A stretch of 64,000 nucleotides of DNA from JADKAV01 sp963733395 (GTDB taxonomy: Bacteria > Actinomycetota > Actinomycetes > S36-B12 > UBA10799), in NCBI GenBank assembly GCA_963733395.1, contig CAVTCZ010000007.1:62001-126000 (forward strand). The letters run 5' to 3'. The notes below the pieces were generated by a model. That model did not search any database. It was not told where the DNA came from and saw nothing but the letters and a program-made list of their open reading frames with translations. Made by a program: the position numbers and the translations under genes. Shown here piece after piece: positions 51,734 through 60,009 of this stretch; position 1 is the stretch's first letter; every line of letters starts with the position of its first letter.

Positions 51734-52903
51734 TCACGCCGCAGCCGGCACCTCATCGCCGATGCGCGACCAGTACCACAGCACGCAGCCGCCGGCGACC
51801 AGCAGCGTCAGCCACGTGAAGGTGTTGCCGAAGAAGAGTTGGTCGTTCTCGGGATCGGCGAGGATCTGCGCCGTTTGGGACGGTCGCACCACCCCGTACA
51901 GCAGGGCCAGGCCGAGCAGGGCCGCCAATCCCTGCAACAGCGGCACCGGCCGGTCCGGCAGCGCGGCCACCAGCAGCAGCGGCAGGATCAGGATCCAGTG
52001 GGCCGTCCAGCTGATGGGGGAGATGAGCAGGATCGCCGCCAGTACCAGGGCGTCGGTGAGGTGGGGATACGTGCCGAACAAGTGGTGGGCGACGACCATC
52101 ACGCCCACGGCCACGGCGGCGGCCAGCAGCAGCCAGGCCATCCGGGCAGCTTGGGTGTCGCCCACGATCCGTTGCAGCAGGCCGTTGATCGACTGGTTGC
52201 TGATGTAGGAGACGCCGACCCGGTCGGACTCCAGGAACGTGCCGGTCCAGTAGACCCACGAGGCTTTCGGGAACACCACCGCGGCCACCGCGCTGCAGGC
52301 CAGGAACGTCCCGATGGTCCACAGCGCTGCGCGCACCTGCCTGGTGACCAGGTAGTAGACCGCCAGCAGCAGCGGGGTCAGTTTCACCGCGGCGGCCACG
52401 CCGGTCAGCACTCCCTGCGGAATCCAGCCGGTGCGCCGGCTGAGGTCCAGCACCAGGAACACCGCGAGCAGGATGTTGATCTGCCCGAAGTTGATCCCGG
52501 ACTCCGTCGGCTCCATGGCCAGGGTGAAGGCGATGGTCACCGCATAGACCGTCGCGGTGTGGAAGTGGTCGGCAGCGAAGTTCTTCACGCACACCGCTGC
52601 GTAGCCGATGACGGCGACCAGCGTGATCAGCGTCCAGACGACCTGGGCGCTGATGTCGGACAGGAACGCGACGGGTGTGAGGAACAGGATGCCGAACGGG
52701 GGGTAGAGGTAGGGCAGGGCGACGCTGGTGAATCGCAGTCCGTACAGGTCCCCGCTCGACCAGGCCACCTGAGCCGCCTCGCGGTAGACGTCGAGGTCGA
52801 GCAGGTAGGCCTCGCGCGCCAGCACCAGGTAGTGCCAGCACAGAGCCGCCGACACTCCGATGGCCACCCAGGCGACGGCGGTGAGGTGACGGCGGTCGGC
52901 CAC
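51734..52903 (-). CDS. GT87-type polyprenyl-phosphate mannosyltransferase (DUF2029)
   Basis: A 389-residue polytopic protein with about 10-11 helices: VAWVAIGVSAALCWHYLVLAREAYLLDLDVYREAAQVAWSSGDLYGLRF, then LPYLYPPFGILFLTPVAFLS and INFGQINILLAVFLVLDLSRR. The DLDVYR acidic loop after TM1 is typical of GT87 enzymes that add mannose or arabinose outside the membrane from lipid-linked donors. It is inserted between MBL and crp compared with mycobacteria. GTG 52903 is 4 bases from the crp stop. Confidence 0.88.
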   Translation of the reverse strand: MADRRHLTAVAWVAIGVSAALCWHYLVLAREAYLLDLDVYREAAQVAWSSGDLYGLRFTSVALPYLYPPFGILFLTPVAFLSDISAQVVWTLITLVAVIGYAAVCVKNFAADHFHTATVYAVTIAFTLAMEPTESGINFGQINILLAVFLVLDLSRRTGWIPQGVLTGVAAAVKLTPLLLAVYYLVTRQVRAALWTIGTFLACSAVAAVVFPKASWVYWTGTFLESDRVGVSYISNQSINGLLQRIVGDTQAARMAWLLLAAAVAVGVMVVAHHLFGTYPHLTDALVLAAILLISPISWTAHWILILPLLLVAALPDRPVPLLQGLAALLGLALLYGVVRPSQTAQILADPENDQLFFGNTFTWLTLLVAGGCVLWYWSRIGDEVPAAA

Positions 52904-52907
52904 TGTG

Positions 52908-53582
52908 TCAGCGGGCGCGCCGCTGCAGCCGGTCGATGTCGATCAGCACCACCGAGCGCGACTCCAGCCGGATCCAGCCGCGGCTGGCGAAGTCGGCCAG
53001 GGCCTTGTTCACAGTCTCGCGGGAGGCGCCGACGAGTTGGGCCAGTTCCTCCTGGGTCATGTCGTGGGTGACGTGCAGCCCGTCGGGCAACTGGCGGCCG
53101 AACTTCTCGCCGAGGTCGAGCAGGATCTTCGCGATCCGGCCGGGGACGTCGGAGAACACCAGGTCGGCCATGGCCTCGTTGGTGCGGCGCAAGCGTTGGG
53201 CCAGGGCCTGCAGCAGCGCCTCCGCCACCTCCGGGCGGCCGGTCAGCCACGGTCGCAGCGCGGAGTGGCCGACGGCGATCAGGGTGGCGTCGGTGAGCGC
53301 GGTTGCGGTGGCCGTGCGCGGGCCGGGGTCGAACAGTGACAACTCACCGAGCAGTTCACCGGGTCCGAGGATCGCCAGCAGGCTCTCCCGGCCGTCACTG
53401 GCGGTGTGGCCGAGCTTGATCTTGCCTTCGGTGATGACGAACATCCGGTCGCCCGGCTCACCTTCCAGGAAGAGGTCCTGACTCTTGGCCAGACGCACCT
53501 CCATGGTCGAGGCCTGCAACGCGGCCGCAGCCTCGTCATCGAGGGCGGCGAAAAGGGGGGCTTGGCGTAAGACGTCATCCAC
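52908..53582 (-). CDS. crp: Crp/Fnr-family global regulator (GlxR/Crp type)
   Basis: A 224-residue regulator close to mycobacterial Crp: DDVLRQAPLFAALDDEAAAALQASTMEVRLAKSQDLFLEGEPGDRMFVITEGKIKLG, then LLAILGPGELLGELSLFDPGPRTATATA (cAMP pocket with R and S/T). The helix-turn-helix reads MTQEELAQLVGASRETVNKALADFASRGWIRL. There are no cysteines for an Fe-S cluster, so it is Crp-like and not FNR. Start GTG 53582 aligns with mycobacterial Crp; a frame up to 53624 is possible. It is followed on the same strand by the GT87 gene. Confidence 0.94.
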   Translation of the reverse strand: MDDVLRQAPLFAALDDEAAAALQASTMEVRLAKSQDLFLEGEPGDRMFVITEGKIKLGHTASDGRESLLAILGPGELLGELSLFDPGPRTATATALTDATLIAVGHSALRPWLTGRPEVAEALLQALAQRLRRTNEAMADLVFSDVPGRIAKILLDLGEKFGRQLPDGLHVTHDMTQEELAQLVGASRETVNKALADFASRGWIRLESRSVVLIDIDRLQRRAR

Positions 53583-53635
53583 GGATCTCAGTCTGGCGCA
53601 GGTGTGGGGGCTCTTGCCCACCATTCACCCAAGCG

Positions 53636-54109
53636 TTACCGACGGCGGACGGGCAGGGCGGTCAGTGCCAGCGCCGGATTTGTCCGGTATCTGGCGATCA
53701 GTTCCGCGGTCACGCTGTCGATCTGGCGGTGCAACGCCCGCCGGTTGGTGGACAGCGCGGTCTCCATGGCCTGCAGTACGTCGATGTATGCCGTGCGTTG
53801 TTCGTCATCGTGGAGGTCGACCACCCGGGTCCACAACGACTGCGCCTCCGGCATGGAGGTGTCGATGTCGGCGGGGTGCAGCCCGAGTGCCTGCCACCGG
53901 CGGGGTGCGTTCGAGGCGTCTTGCAGAACCGCCCGCACATCCTGGGTGTCCACCTGGTCAGCGCCGTGGAGCATGTCGAGCCGGGCTTGGAAGAGCCTGC
54001 GCCAGTAAGACACCCGGCTCTCCTCGTCGGTCAGGTGTTGGCGCAGGATCCGCAGGTCGTCCAGGGACAGGTCGCAGAGCAACTCGTGCGCGTCCTGGAA
54101 CGTGGTCAT
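53636..54109 (-). CDS. RsiG-like c-di-GMP-responsive anti-sigma factor candidate
   Basis: A 157-residue, almost all-helical protein. DDLRILRQHLTDEESRVSYWRRLFQARLDML contains the exact c-di-GMP motif E(X)3S(X)2R(X)3Q(X)3D described for RsiG: E30, S34, R37, Q41, D45. A second copy near the C-terminus is E116, S120, R123, H127, D131, with His in place of Gln. RsiG holds the sigma factor WhiG when c-di-GMP is high. WhiG is not in this window. The start ATG 54109 opens 427 bases of repeat-rich DNA before nth. It is upstream of crp on the same strand. Confidence 0.8.
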   Translation of the reverse strand: MTTFQDAHELLCDLSLDDLRILRQHLTDEESRVSYWRRLFQARLDMLHGADQVDTQDVRAVLQDASNAPRRWQALGLHPADIDTSMPEAQSLWTRVVDLHDDEQRTAYIDVLQAMETALSTNRRALHRQIDSVTAELIARYRTNPALALTALPVRRR

Positions 54110-54227
54110 GGCATTGCTATCGGATGGATTCCGGGAGGCCCTTACTCCTCGATGGAGTGGTTTGACCAGGGTGGGTGTCGCCCGTCCGGGTGGTGGTGTG
54201 GTTGCTTCCTACCGGGGTTCGTGCAGT

Positions 54228-54506
54228 GGGCCGCTCAGTGGCAGATTGCGCGGCGGGCCAGTTTGTTGTCTGGGACGCAATCTGCCGGTGGGGTGGGGGA
54301 TCCCGTCGGCGGTTCTGCTCGGGCCGCTCAGTGGCAGATTGCGCGGCGGGCCAGTTTGTTGTCTGGGACGCAATCTGCCGGTGGGGTGGGGGATCCCGTC
54401 GGCGGTTCTGCTCGGGCCGCTCAGTGGCGGATTGCGCGGCGGGCCAGTTTGTTGTCTGGGACGCAATCTGCCGGTGGGGTCGGGGATCCCGTCGCCACTG
54501 CGGGCA
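54228..54506. repeat. Tandem array, three 93-base units each with a hairpin
   Basis: Units start at 54228, 54321 and 54414. Each has GGCAGATTGCG (54240-54250 in unit 1) and its exact complement CGCAATCTGCC (54276-54286) around a 25-base loop. Unit 3 has one change (GGCGGATTGCG). Units are almost identical, so the array is recent. It fills the 427-base divergent gap 54110-54536 between the RsiG-like gene and nth. As 93 is a multiple of 3, false repeated peptides appear. Confidence 0.93.
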
Positions 54507-54536
54507 GCGGATCGCTGGCCCGCGTACCCTGGAGCG

Positions 54537-55229
54537 ATGGAACAACGCCCCCCGGTTGCGCTGGTGCGCCGGGCGCGGGCCGTGGACCGGATTCTGCAGC
54601 AGATCTATCCGGACGCCCACTGCGAACTCGATTTCGACGACCCCTACCAACTGCTGGTCGCGACGATCCTGAGTGCGCAGTGCACCGACGAGCGGGTGAA
54701 CCAGGTCACGCCGGCGTTGTTCGCCAAGTACCCCGACCCGGTCGCGCTGGCCGCGGCGGACCGCGCCGATCTCGAGCAGATGATCCGGCCCACCGGGTTC
54801 TTCCGGAACAAGTCCGCGTCGCTGCACGCGATGGCCGCGAGGGTCTGCGAGAAGTACCACGGCGAGATCCCGCGGCCGATGTCGGCGCTGGTCACACTGC
54901 CCGGGGTGGGCCGCAAGACCGCCCACGTCGTGCGCGGCAACGCCTTCGACCAGCCCGGCTTCACCGTGGACACCCACGTGGCTCGGCTGTCACAACGGCT
55001 CGGGTGGACCGAACAGACAGACCCCGTGCGCATCGAGTACGAACTCGACGCGCTGTTCCCCCGCAAGGACCGCACGATGGTCTCGCACCGGCTGATCTTC
55101 CACGGCCGCCGCTGCTGCTTCGCCCGCAAGCCCGCGTGTGCCGCCTGTCCGGTGGCGCGGTTGTGCCCGTCACGGGACATCGGCGAGCAGGACCCGGTGC
55201 GCGCCGAGAAGATGGTCAAGCGGCCATGA
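54537..55229 (+). CDS. nth: Endonuclease III
   Basis: A 230-residue base-excision repair enzyme. The helix-hairpin-helix is LVTLPGVGRKTAHVVRGNAF with the catalytic Lys in GRKTA and Asp in FTVDTHVARLS. The [4Fe-4S] motif CX6CX2CX5C is CFARKPACAACPVARLC. It cuts oxidised pyrimidines. ATG 54537 is used; the frame extends upstream only through the tandem repeat. The stop overlaps the next gene as ATGA. Confidence 0.97.
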   Translation: MEQRPPVALVRRARAVDRILQQIYPDAHCELDFDDPYQLLVATILSAQCTDERVNQVTPALFAKYPDPVALAAADRADLEQMIRPTGFFRNKSASLHAMAARVCEKYHGEIPRPMSALVTLPGVGRKTAHVVRGNAFDQPGFTVDTHVARLSQRLGWTEQTDPVRIEYELDALFPRKDRTMVSHRLIFHGRRCCFARKPACAACPVARLCPSRDIGEQDPVRAEKMVKRP

Positions 55230-55855
55230 GCATCCCCGATTGGCTGCAGCCGCTGGTCGAGGCCACCACGGATCTCGACGGCGACGACCTGGCCCGCTTC
55301 ACCCCGCCCGACGACGCGGGCCGGCGGTCGGCGGTGCTGATCCTGTTCGGCGAGGACGAGCACGGCCCGGATGTCCTGCTCATCCAGCGCGCGGCGGACA
55401 TGCGCTCGCACGCGGGTCAGCCGGCCTTCCCCGGTGGTGCGGAGGATCCCGACGACGGCGGCTCGGTGGCCGCGGCGCTGCGGGAGGCGCAGGAGGAGAC
55501 CGGACTCGACCCGGCGGGCGTGCGGGTGGTCCGGGCGCTGCCGGAGTTGTGGCTGCCGCCCAGTGGGTTCGTCGTGACTCCGGTGTTGGCGTGGTGGGAG
55601 GAGCCCTCGCCGGTCAGTGTGGTCGACACCGCTGAGGTGTCCGAAGTGCACCGGGTGCCGCTGGCCGAACTCACCGATCCGGACAACCGGGTCAACGTGC
55701 GGCACCCCAGCGGTTACATCGGACCGGGCTTCACGGTGCGGGGCATGCTTGTCTGGGGGTTCACCGCGCTGCTGCTCGATCGGATCATCACGCTCGCCGG
55801 CTGGGAGCGCGATTGGGACCCGGGACGTATCGTGGACATTGGATGGACAGGATGA
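55226..55855 (+). CDS. NUDIX CoA pyrophosphatase
   Basis: A 209-residue enzyme, AVLILFGEDEHGPDVLLIQRAADMRSHAGQPAFPGGAEDPDDGGSVAAALREAQEETGLDPAGV. LLxxRxxxxRxHxGQxxFPGG is the signature of CoA-type NUDIX hydrolases, and REAQEETG is the Nudix box. It hydrolyses CoA to 3',5'-ADP and phosphopantetheine in the family. Coupled to nth by a 4-base overlap, with marP next, as in mycobacteria. Confidence 0.93.
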   Translation: MSIPDWLQPLVEATTDLDGDDLARFTPPDDAGRRSAVLILFGEDEHGPDVLLIQRAADMRSHAGQPAFPGGAEDPDDGGSVAAALREAQEETGLDPAGVRVVRALPELWLPPSGFVVTPVLAWWEEPSPVSVVDTAEVSEVHRVPLAELTDPDNRVNVRHPSGYIGPGFTVRGMLVWGFTALLLDRIITLAGWERDWDPGRIVDIGWTG

Positions 55856-55880
55856 CGCCCTCGCGCGATCGGCACCCCGG

Positions 55881-57068
55881 ATGGGCGTAGTCGATCTCAT
55901 CATCCTTGGCGTGCTGGGCCTGGTGGCGCTCATCGGCTGGCACCAGGGACTCGTGCGAAGCGTGCTTTCGGTCGTCGGGACCATCGGCGGCGGGCTGGTG
56001 GCTGCGGCCTGCCTTCCCTGGATCCTCACGCGACTCGGGGCGCTCGGTCCGACGGCGGCGATCGTCAGCGTCGGGGTCATCCTGCTCGGGGTCGGCATCG
56101 GGAACGCCGTCGCGGTCACGCTGGGAAGGCCGTTGTGGATGGCGCTGCAGGCGGGACCGGCCCGGGCGCTGGACGCCGCCGCCGGCGCGCTGGTCAGCTT
56201 GGTCGCCGGGCTGGTGGCGATATGGATGGTCGCCGCCACCGTGGCCGCGCTGCCGTCGCCGGCGCTGTCGGGCGCCGTGCGTTCTTCGGCACTGCTGAAG
56301 CAGGTCGATCGGTTGGTGCCCCCGCAGGCCGCCGATCTCGCGTACTCCGTGCGGGAGTTGCTCGATCAGGTGCATCTGCCGGAGGTGTTCTTCGGACTTG
56401 AAGGACTGCCCGGCAACAAGGTCCCGCCGCCGCCGAAGAACCTGTCGCAGGCCGCGGTCACCGCCAGCCAATCAGTCGTGCGCGTCTCCGGGCCGACGCC
56501 GTCGTGCGGACAGGGGTCGACCGGTTCCGGTTTCGTCTACGCCACCGACCGCATCGCCACGAACGCCCACGTGGTGTCCGGGATGACCCAGGTGCGGGTG
56601 GTCTCCTCCGACGGCCGGTCCTGGGGTGCCGACGTGGTCTACTTCAACGCCGACCTCGACCTCGCCGTGCTGTTCGTGCCCGGTCTCGGGGTGGCCCCAC
56701 TGGCGCCGTCGCGCGGCGTGCAGGACGGGGATCCGGCGGTGATCGCGGGGTATCCGGGTGGCGGGCCGCTGGACCTGCGCAGCGCCCGGGTGGTGACCCG
56801 GACCTCGGAGAGCCCGGTGTTCAGCGACAACATCTACGGCGATCCCACCAAGCCGCGGGAGATCTTCGTGGTGCGCGGCCGCGTGATCCCGGGCAACTCC
56901 GGCGGCCCGCTGCTCACCCGCGACGGCCGTTACGCCGGGATCGTGTTCGCCAGTTCCCAGCAGTACGAGCGCACCGGGTTCGCCCTGACCAACAAGACGG
57001 TGGGGCAGGCGCTGCGGGGTGCGGCCGATCGGACGGTACCCGTGCCGACGGGGACGTGCTCGCGGTAG
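55881..57068 (+). CDS. marP: MarP-like membrane serine protease
   Basis: A 395-residue protein: four N-terminal membrane helices (residues 1-125, colicin V-like), then a trypsin-like protease. The catalytic triad is H230 (ATNAHVVSG), D260 (DLDLAVL) and S340 (PGNSGGP). C209 and C393 match the disulfide pair of M. tuberculosis MarP. MarP acts at the cell surface and is needed for acid and oxidative stress resistance. It follows the NUDIX gene by 25 bases. Length agrees with MarP (about 397). Confidence 0.95.
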   Translation: MGVVDLIILGVLGLVALIGWHQGLVRSVLSVVGTIGGGLVAAACLPWILTRLGALGPTAAIVSVGVILLGVGIGNAVAVTLGRPLWMALQAGPARALDAAAGALVSLVAGLVAIWMVAATVAALPSPALSGAVRSSALLKQVDRLVPPQAADLAYSVRELLDQVHLPEVFFGLEGLPGNKVPPPPKNLSQAAVTASQSVVRVSGPTPSCGQGSTGSGFVYATDRIATNAHVVSGMTQVRVVSSDGRSWGADVVYFNADLDLAVLFVPGLGVAPLAPSRGVQDGDPAVIAGYPGGGPLDLRSARVVTRTSESPVFSDNIYGDPTKPREIFVVRGRVIPGNSGGPLLTRDGRYAGIVFASSQQYERTGFALTNKTVGQALRGAADRTVPVPTGTCSR

Positions 57069-57100
57069 CCGGGGTGGGCCCGGGGCGTGCTCGTGGCGGC

Positions 57101-57371
57101 GTTAGCTCGGAAGTCCGATCTTTGGGGCTGACGCGGGTGGCGGGCGGCGGCGATTCGCGCCGGCGTTAGTGGGAAGCACAGGGGTTAGTCGGAAGCACAG
57201 GGGTTAGTCGGAAGTCCGCGCTTGAGGCTAACGGTTGTCCTTGGGGCTAACGGTTGTCTTTGGGGCTAACGCGGGTGGCGGGCGGCGGCGATTCGCGCCG
57301 GCGTTGGTGGGAAGCACAGGGGTTAGTCGGAAGCGCAGGCGTTAGTCGGAAGTGTGTCCTTTGGGCCCAAC
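57101..57371. repeat. 19-bp-phased inverted-word array
   Basis: The forward word GTTAGTCGGAAG or close variants start at 57165, 57184 and 57203, exactly 19 bases apart. The mirror word GGCTAAC ends at 57232, 57251 and 57270, also 19 apart. A second cluster has forward words at 57303, 57322 and 57341 and one GGCCCAAC-like word ending at 57371. A single pair is at 57101-57132. A block of about 74 bases (57121-57194) is duplicated at 57259-57332. It fills the 324-base gap after marP, where no gene is seen. Confidence 0.85.
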
Positions 57372-57392
57372 ACGGGTGGACCGGCTGCGCCG

Positions 57393-58313
57393 TCAGGCCG
57401 GTACTCGCTGCAGCCACTCCAGCAGCATCGGCAGCACCACGTCGGTGCGTTCCTCGTGCGGGAAATGGCCGCAGTCGTCGATCGGGGCCAGGTCGTAGGG
57501 CCCGGCGACGAACTGTTCGCTGCCGGTGGTGGTCGCCGACAGCACCGTGGGGTCCTGCCGGCCGTGGATGTGCAGCACCGGTTGCCGGATCGGTTCGGCG
57601 GCCATGAGGGTGTTGAACCGGCGGCCGTCGGCGCGCACATAGCTGCGCCACGCCCAGCGGTGGTACTCCATCGCGCAGTGGGCGGTGTTGGCCTCCAGGA
57701 ACGCGGCCCGGAAACGGTCGGACACCTCCGGTGTGAGCCAATCGCGACGCACCGACCACGCTTCGAGCACTTCGGCCACGCGCAGCGCGTTGTCGGCGGC
57801 GAAGTCCCGCTCCGGCAGCCACGGCCACTGGTAGCGCAGGGCGTAGCGCCACGCGTTCACCTGGGTCTGGGTGCGGGCGGCCTCGCGCAACCGGACCGGG
57901 TGTGGCGCCGACATGGCCGCGAGTCCGGTGACCGTCCGGGAGCGGCGGGCGGCGGTCCACCCGATGTGTGCGCCCCAGCCGTGGCCGACGATGACCGCCG
58001 ACTGCTCGCCCAGGCAGGCGATCACGCCGAGGACGTCGTTGGACAGGGTCGTCGGGTCGTAGCCGCGCGGGGAGTGGTCGGAGCCGGCGTAGCCGCGCAG
58101 GTCCATGGCTGCCGCGCGGAAGCCCGCCTCGGCCAGGGCGGGCAGGTACTCCCGCCAGGTCCACCAGAACTGCGGGAAGCCGTGCAGCAGTACCACCAGC
58201 GGACCCTCACCGGCTTCGGCGAGGTGGAACTGCGCGCCATTGGCCGGGACAAGGCGGTGGGTCCAGGGTCCCGGCGCGTTGATCGCCTCGTAGGGCGTGA
58301 GTGCGAGTGGCAC
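57393..58313 (-). CDS. Alpha/beta hydrolase, EphE-like, nucleophile Asp missing
   Basis: A 306-residue epoxide-hydrolase-family protein. It has VVLLHGFPQFWWTWREYLPALAEAGFRAAAMDLRGYAGSD, the acid region HIHGRQDPTVL and the base His in DDCGHFPHEE. The nucleophile elbow reads VGHGWGAHIGW, where active epoxide hydrolases have GHDWG. The Asp nucleophile is therefore replaced by Gly, and classical hydrolysis is doubtful. GTG 58313 shares one base with the upstream stop. It corresponds to EphE (Rv3670) after marP in mycobacteria. Confidence 0.88.
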   Translation of the reverse strand: MPLALTPYEAINAPGPWTHRLVPANGAQFHLAEAGEGPLVVLLHGFPQFWWTWREYLPALAEAGFRAAAMDLRGYAGSDHSPRGYDPTTLSNDVLGVIACLGEQSAVIVGHGWGAHIGWTAARRSRTVTGLAAMSAPHPVRLREAARTQTQVNAWRYALRYQWPWLPERDFAADNALRVAEVLEAWSVRRDWLTPEVSDRFRAAFLEANTAHCAMEYHRWAWRSYVRADGRRFNTLMAAEPIRQPVLHIHGRQDPTVLSATTTGSEQFVAGPYDLAPIDDCGHFPHEERTDVVLPMLLEWLQRVPA

Positions 58314-58702
58314 TACCCGCGCAACGTCGATTTGGTGGCGTCGAGGGCGGCGATCGACCGCTCCGGGCCGCTGATGTTCTTCGCCTTGTTGCGGCCCACC
58401 AGCACGAGGATCGCGCCGACGATGAACAGGAACAGGGTCACGATGCCGAACCCGGCCCACACCGGCAGCCCGAGCTGCACGAGCACGTAGGCGATCGTGA
58501 CCAGCAGGAAGATCCCACCCATCCCGAGGACGGCGGCACCAACGGCCAGCATCCCGAACGAGGAGCCGGCCGTCTTGACGTTCTCCTTGACCTCGGCCTT
58601 GGTCAGCTCGATCTGCTGCTTGACCAACTCAGTCGTGTCGGCAGCCGCCGACCGGACCAACTCGATGATTCCGGGGTCCGTCTGCTTGGTGTCAATCGCC
58701 AT
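58313..58702 (-). CDS. Phage-holin-like (PF07332) membrane protein
   Basis: A 129-residue protein with an amphipathic N-terminus (IIELVRSAAADTTELVKQQIELTKAEVKENVKTAG) and two membrane helices (FGMLAVGAAVLGMGGIFLLVTIAYVLVQL and AGFGIVTLFLFIVGAILVLVGR). This is the actinobacterial Phage_holin_3_6 family, a chromosomal relative of holins and not a phage gene here. The function is unknown. It is coupled to the downstream hydrolase (TAGTG) and corresponds to the gene at this place in mycobacteria. Confidence 0.9.
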   Translation of the reverse strand: MAIDTKQTDPGIIELVRSAAADTTELVKQQIELTKAEVKENVKTAGSSFGMLAVGAAVLGMGGIFLLVTIAYVLVQLGLPVWAGFGIVTLFLFIVGAILVLVGRNKAKNISGPERSIAALDATKSTLRG

Positions 58703-58706
58703 GGGT

Positions 58707-60009
58707 TCAGGTTAGTCCGCGATGTTCGTTGTAGACGTCCGGAATGCCATCTTGGTCCTCGTCGCGTTCCTCCTCCTCGTGCAGGCGGCGGTAGGTGCGG
58801 GCCCGCACCCGCAGCGCGAGGACCGCCAGCACCGCGGCGATGAGGCTGGCGGCCAGGATTGCGGCCTTGGCCGACTCCTGAACGGGACTGCCGTAGTCGA
58901 AGGCGAGTTCGGCGATCAGCAGGGACACGGTGAAGCCGATGCCGGCCAGCAGACCGACGGCCGCGATGTCCAGCCACGAGAGCCCCCTGGCCAGGGAGGC
59001 CCGGGTGAAGCGGGCGGTCAGACCGGCGCCCAGGAGCACCCCGATGGGCTTGCCCAGGACCAGGCCCAGGATCACACCGATCGCCACCGGGTTGTCCAAC
59101 GCATCGACCAGGCTCTGGCCGCGCAGGTCCACGCCCGCGGCGAAGAACGCGAACACCGGCACGCAGAAGCCCGCCGACAGCGGGTGCATTCCGTGCTGCA
59201 GCCGCTCGGCCGGCGCCTCGTCCTCGCCGGGGTCCTCCTTGATCCGGGTCAGCATGGCCAATGCCACGCCGGCGACCGTGGCGTGCACCCCGGACTCGTG
59301 CATCAGCACCCAGGTCAACAGCGCCAGGGGCACGTACAGCAGCGGCGACGTCCACCGTGCCCGCTGCGCCAACCAGTAGCCGAACATGCACACCAGCGAT
59401 CCGAGGAACGGCATCAGTTCGAACTTGTCGGAGTAGAAGATGGCGATCACGATGATCGCCCCGAGGTCGTCGACGACGGCCAGGGTCAGCAGGAATGCCC
59501 GCAGCGCCACCGGCAACTGCCGCCCGGCGACTGCCAGTACTGCCAGGGCGAACGCGATGTCGGTGGCCATGGGGATTCCCCAGCCGCTGGGCGCCCCGTC
59601 GCTGGCCGCGAGGTTCACCCAGGCGTAGATCGCGGCGGGGATGACCATGCCGCCCAGGGCCGCGGCCACGGGCACCGCCGCCTGCGCGGGTCGGCTCAAC
59701 GACCCCTTGACCAATTCGTGCTTGAGCTCGAGTCCGGCGACGAAGAAGAAGATGGCGAGCAGCCCGTCGGCGGCCCAGGTGGACAGCGACAGATCGAGGT
59801 GCAGTGCCGAGGGGCCGACCTGGTAGTTCGCGAGTTCGAAGTAGGCATCTCCCCACGGTGAGTTCGCCCACACCAGCGCGATCGCGGCCGCGATGATCAG
59901 CAGCGCCACCGCCGACCGTCTCGTCCCGCAGTTGCCGCAGGACCCACAGCCGCTCGGTCAGGGGCAGCCGTTCGAAGACCGGCTCGCGTTGCGACTGGTC
60001 AGTCGGCAC
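58707..60009 (-). CDS. nhaA: Na+/H+ antiporter NhaA (one apparent frameshift)
   Basis: Restored length is about 433 residues. The start GTG 60009 gives PTDQSQREPVFERLPLTERLWVLRQLRDETVGG, then the main frame ALLIIAAAIALVWANSPWGDAYFEL. One extra base near 59905-59912 separates the two. The core matches NhaA: FFFVAGLELKHELVKG, PMATDIAFALAVLAVAG, AFLLTLAVVDDLGAIIVIAIFY with the Asp pair. It exchanges Na+ for H+. The C-terminus is acidic. The start overlaps the acs stop by 11 bases, so it is in the acs operon. Confidence 0.9.

Noticed and set aside
54228..54506. CRISPR array
   Set aside because: Units are directly joined 93-mers without unique spacers, and no cas gene is near.
54102..54536. N-terminal extension of nth with a repeated peptide
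   Set aside because: It comes from the 93-bp tandem repeat, which keeps the frame open; Nth homologues begin at about 54537.
58313..58702. Prophage remnant because of the holin-like gene
   Set aside because: No other phage genes; this holin-like family is a standard chromosomal gene at the marP/ephE locus in actinobacteria.
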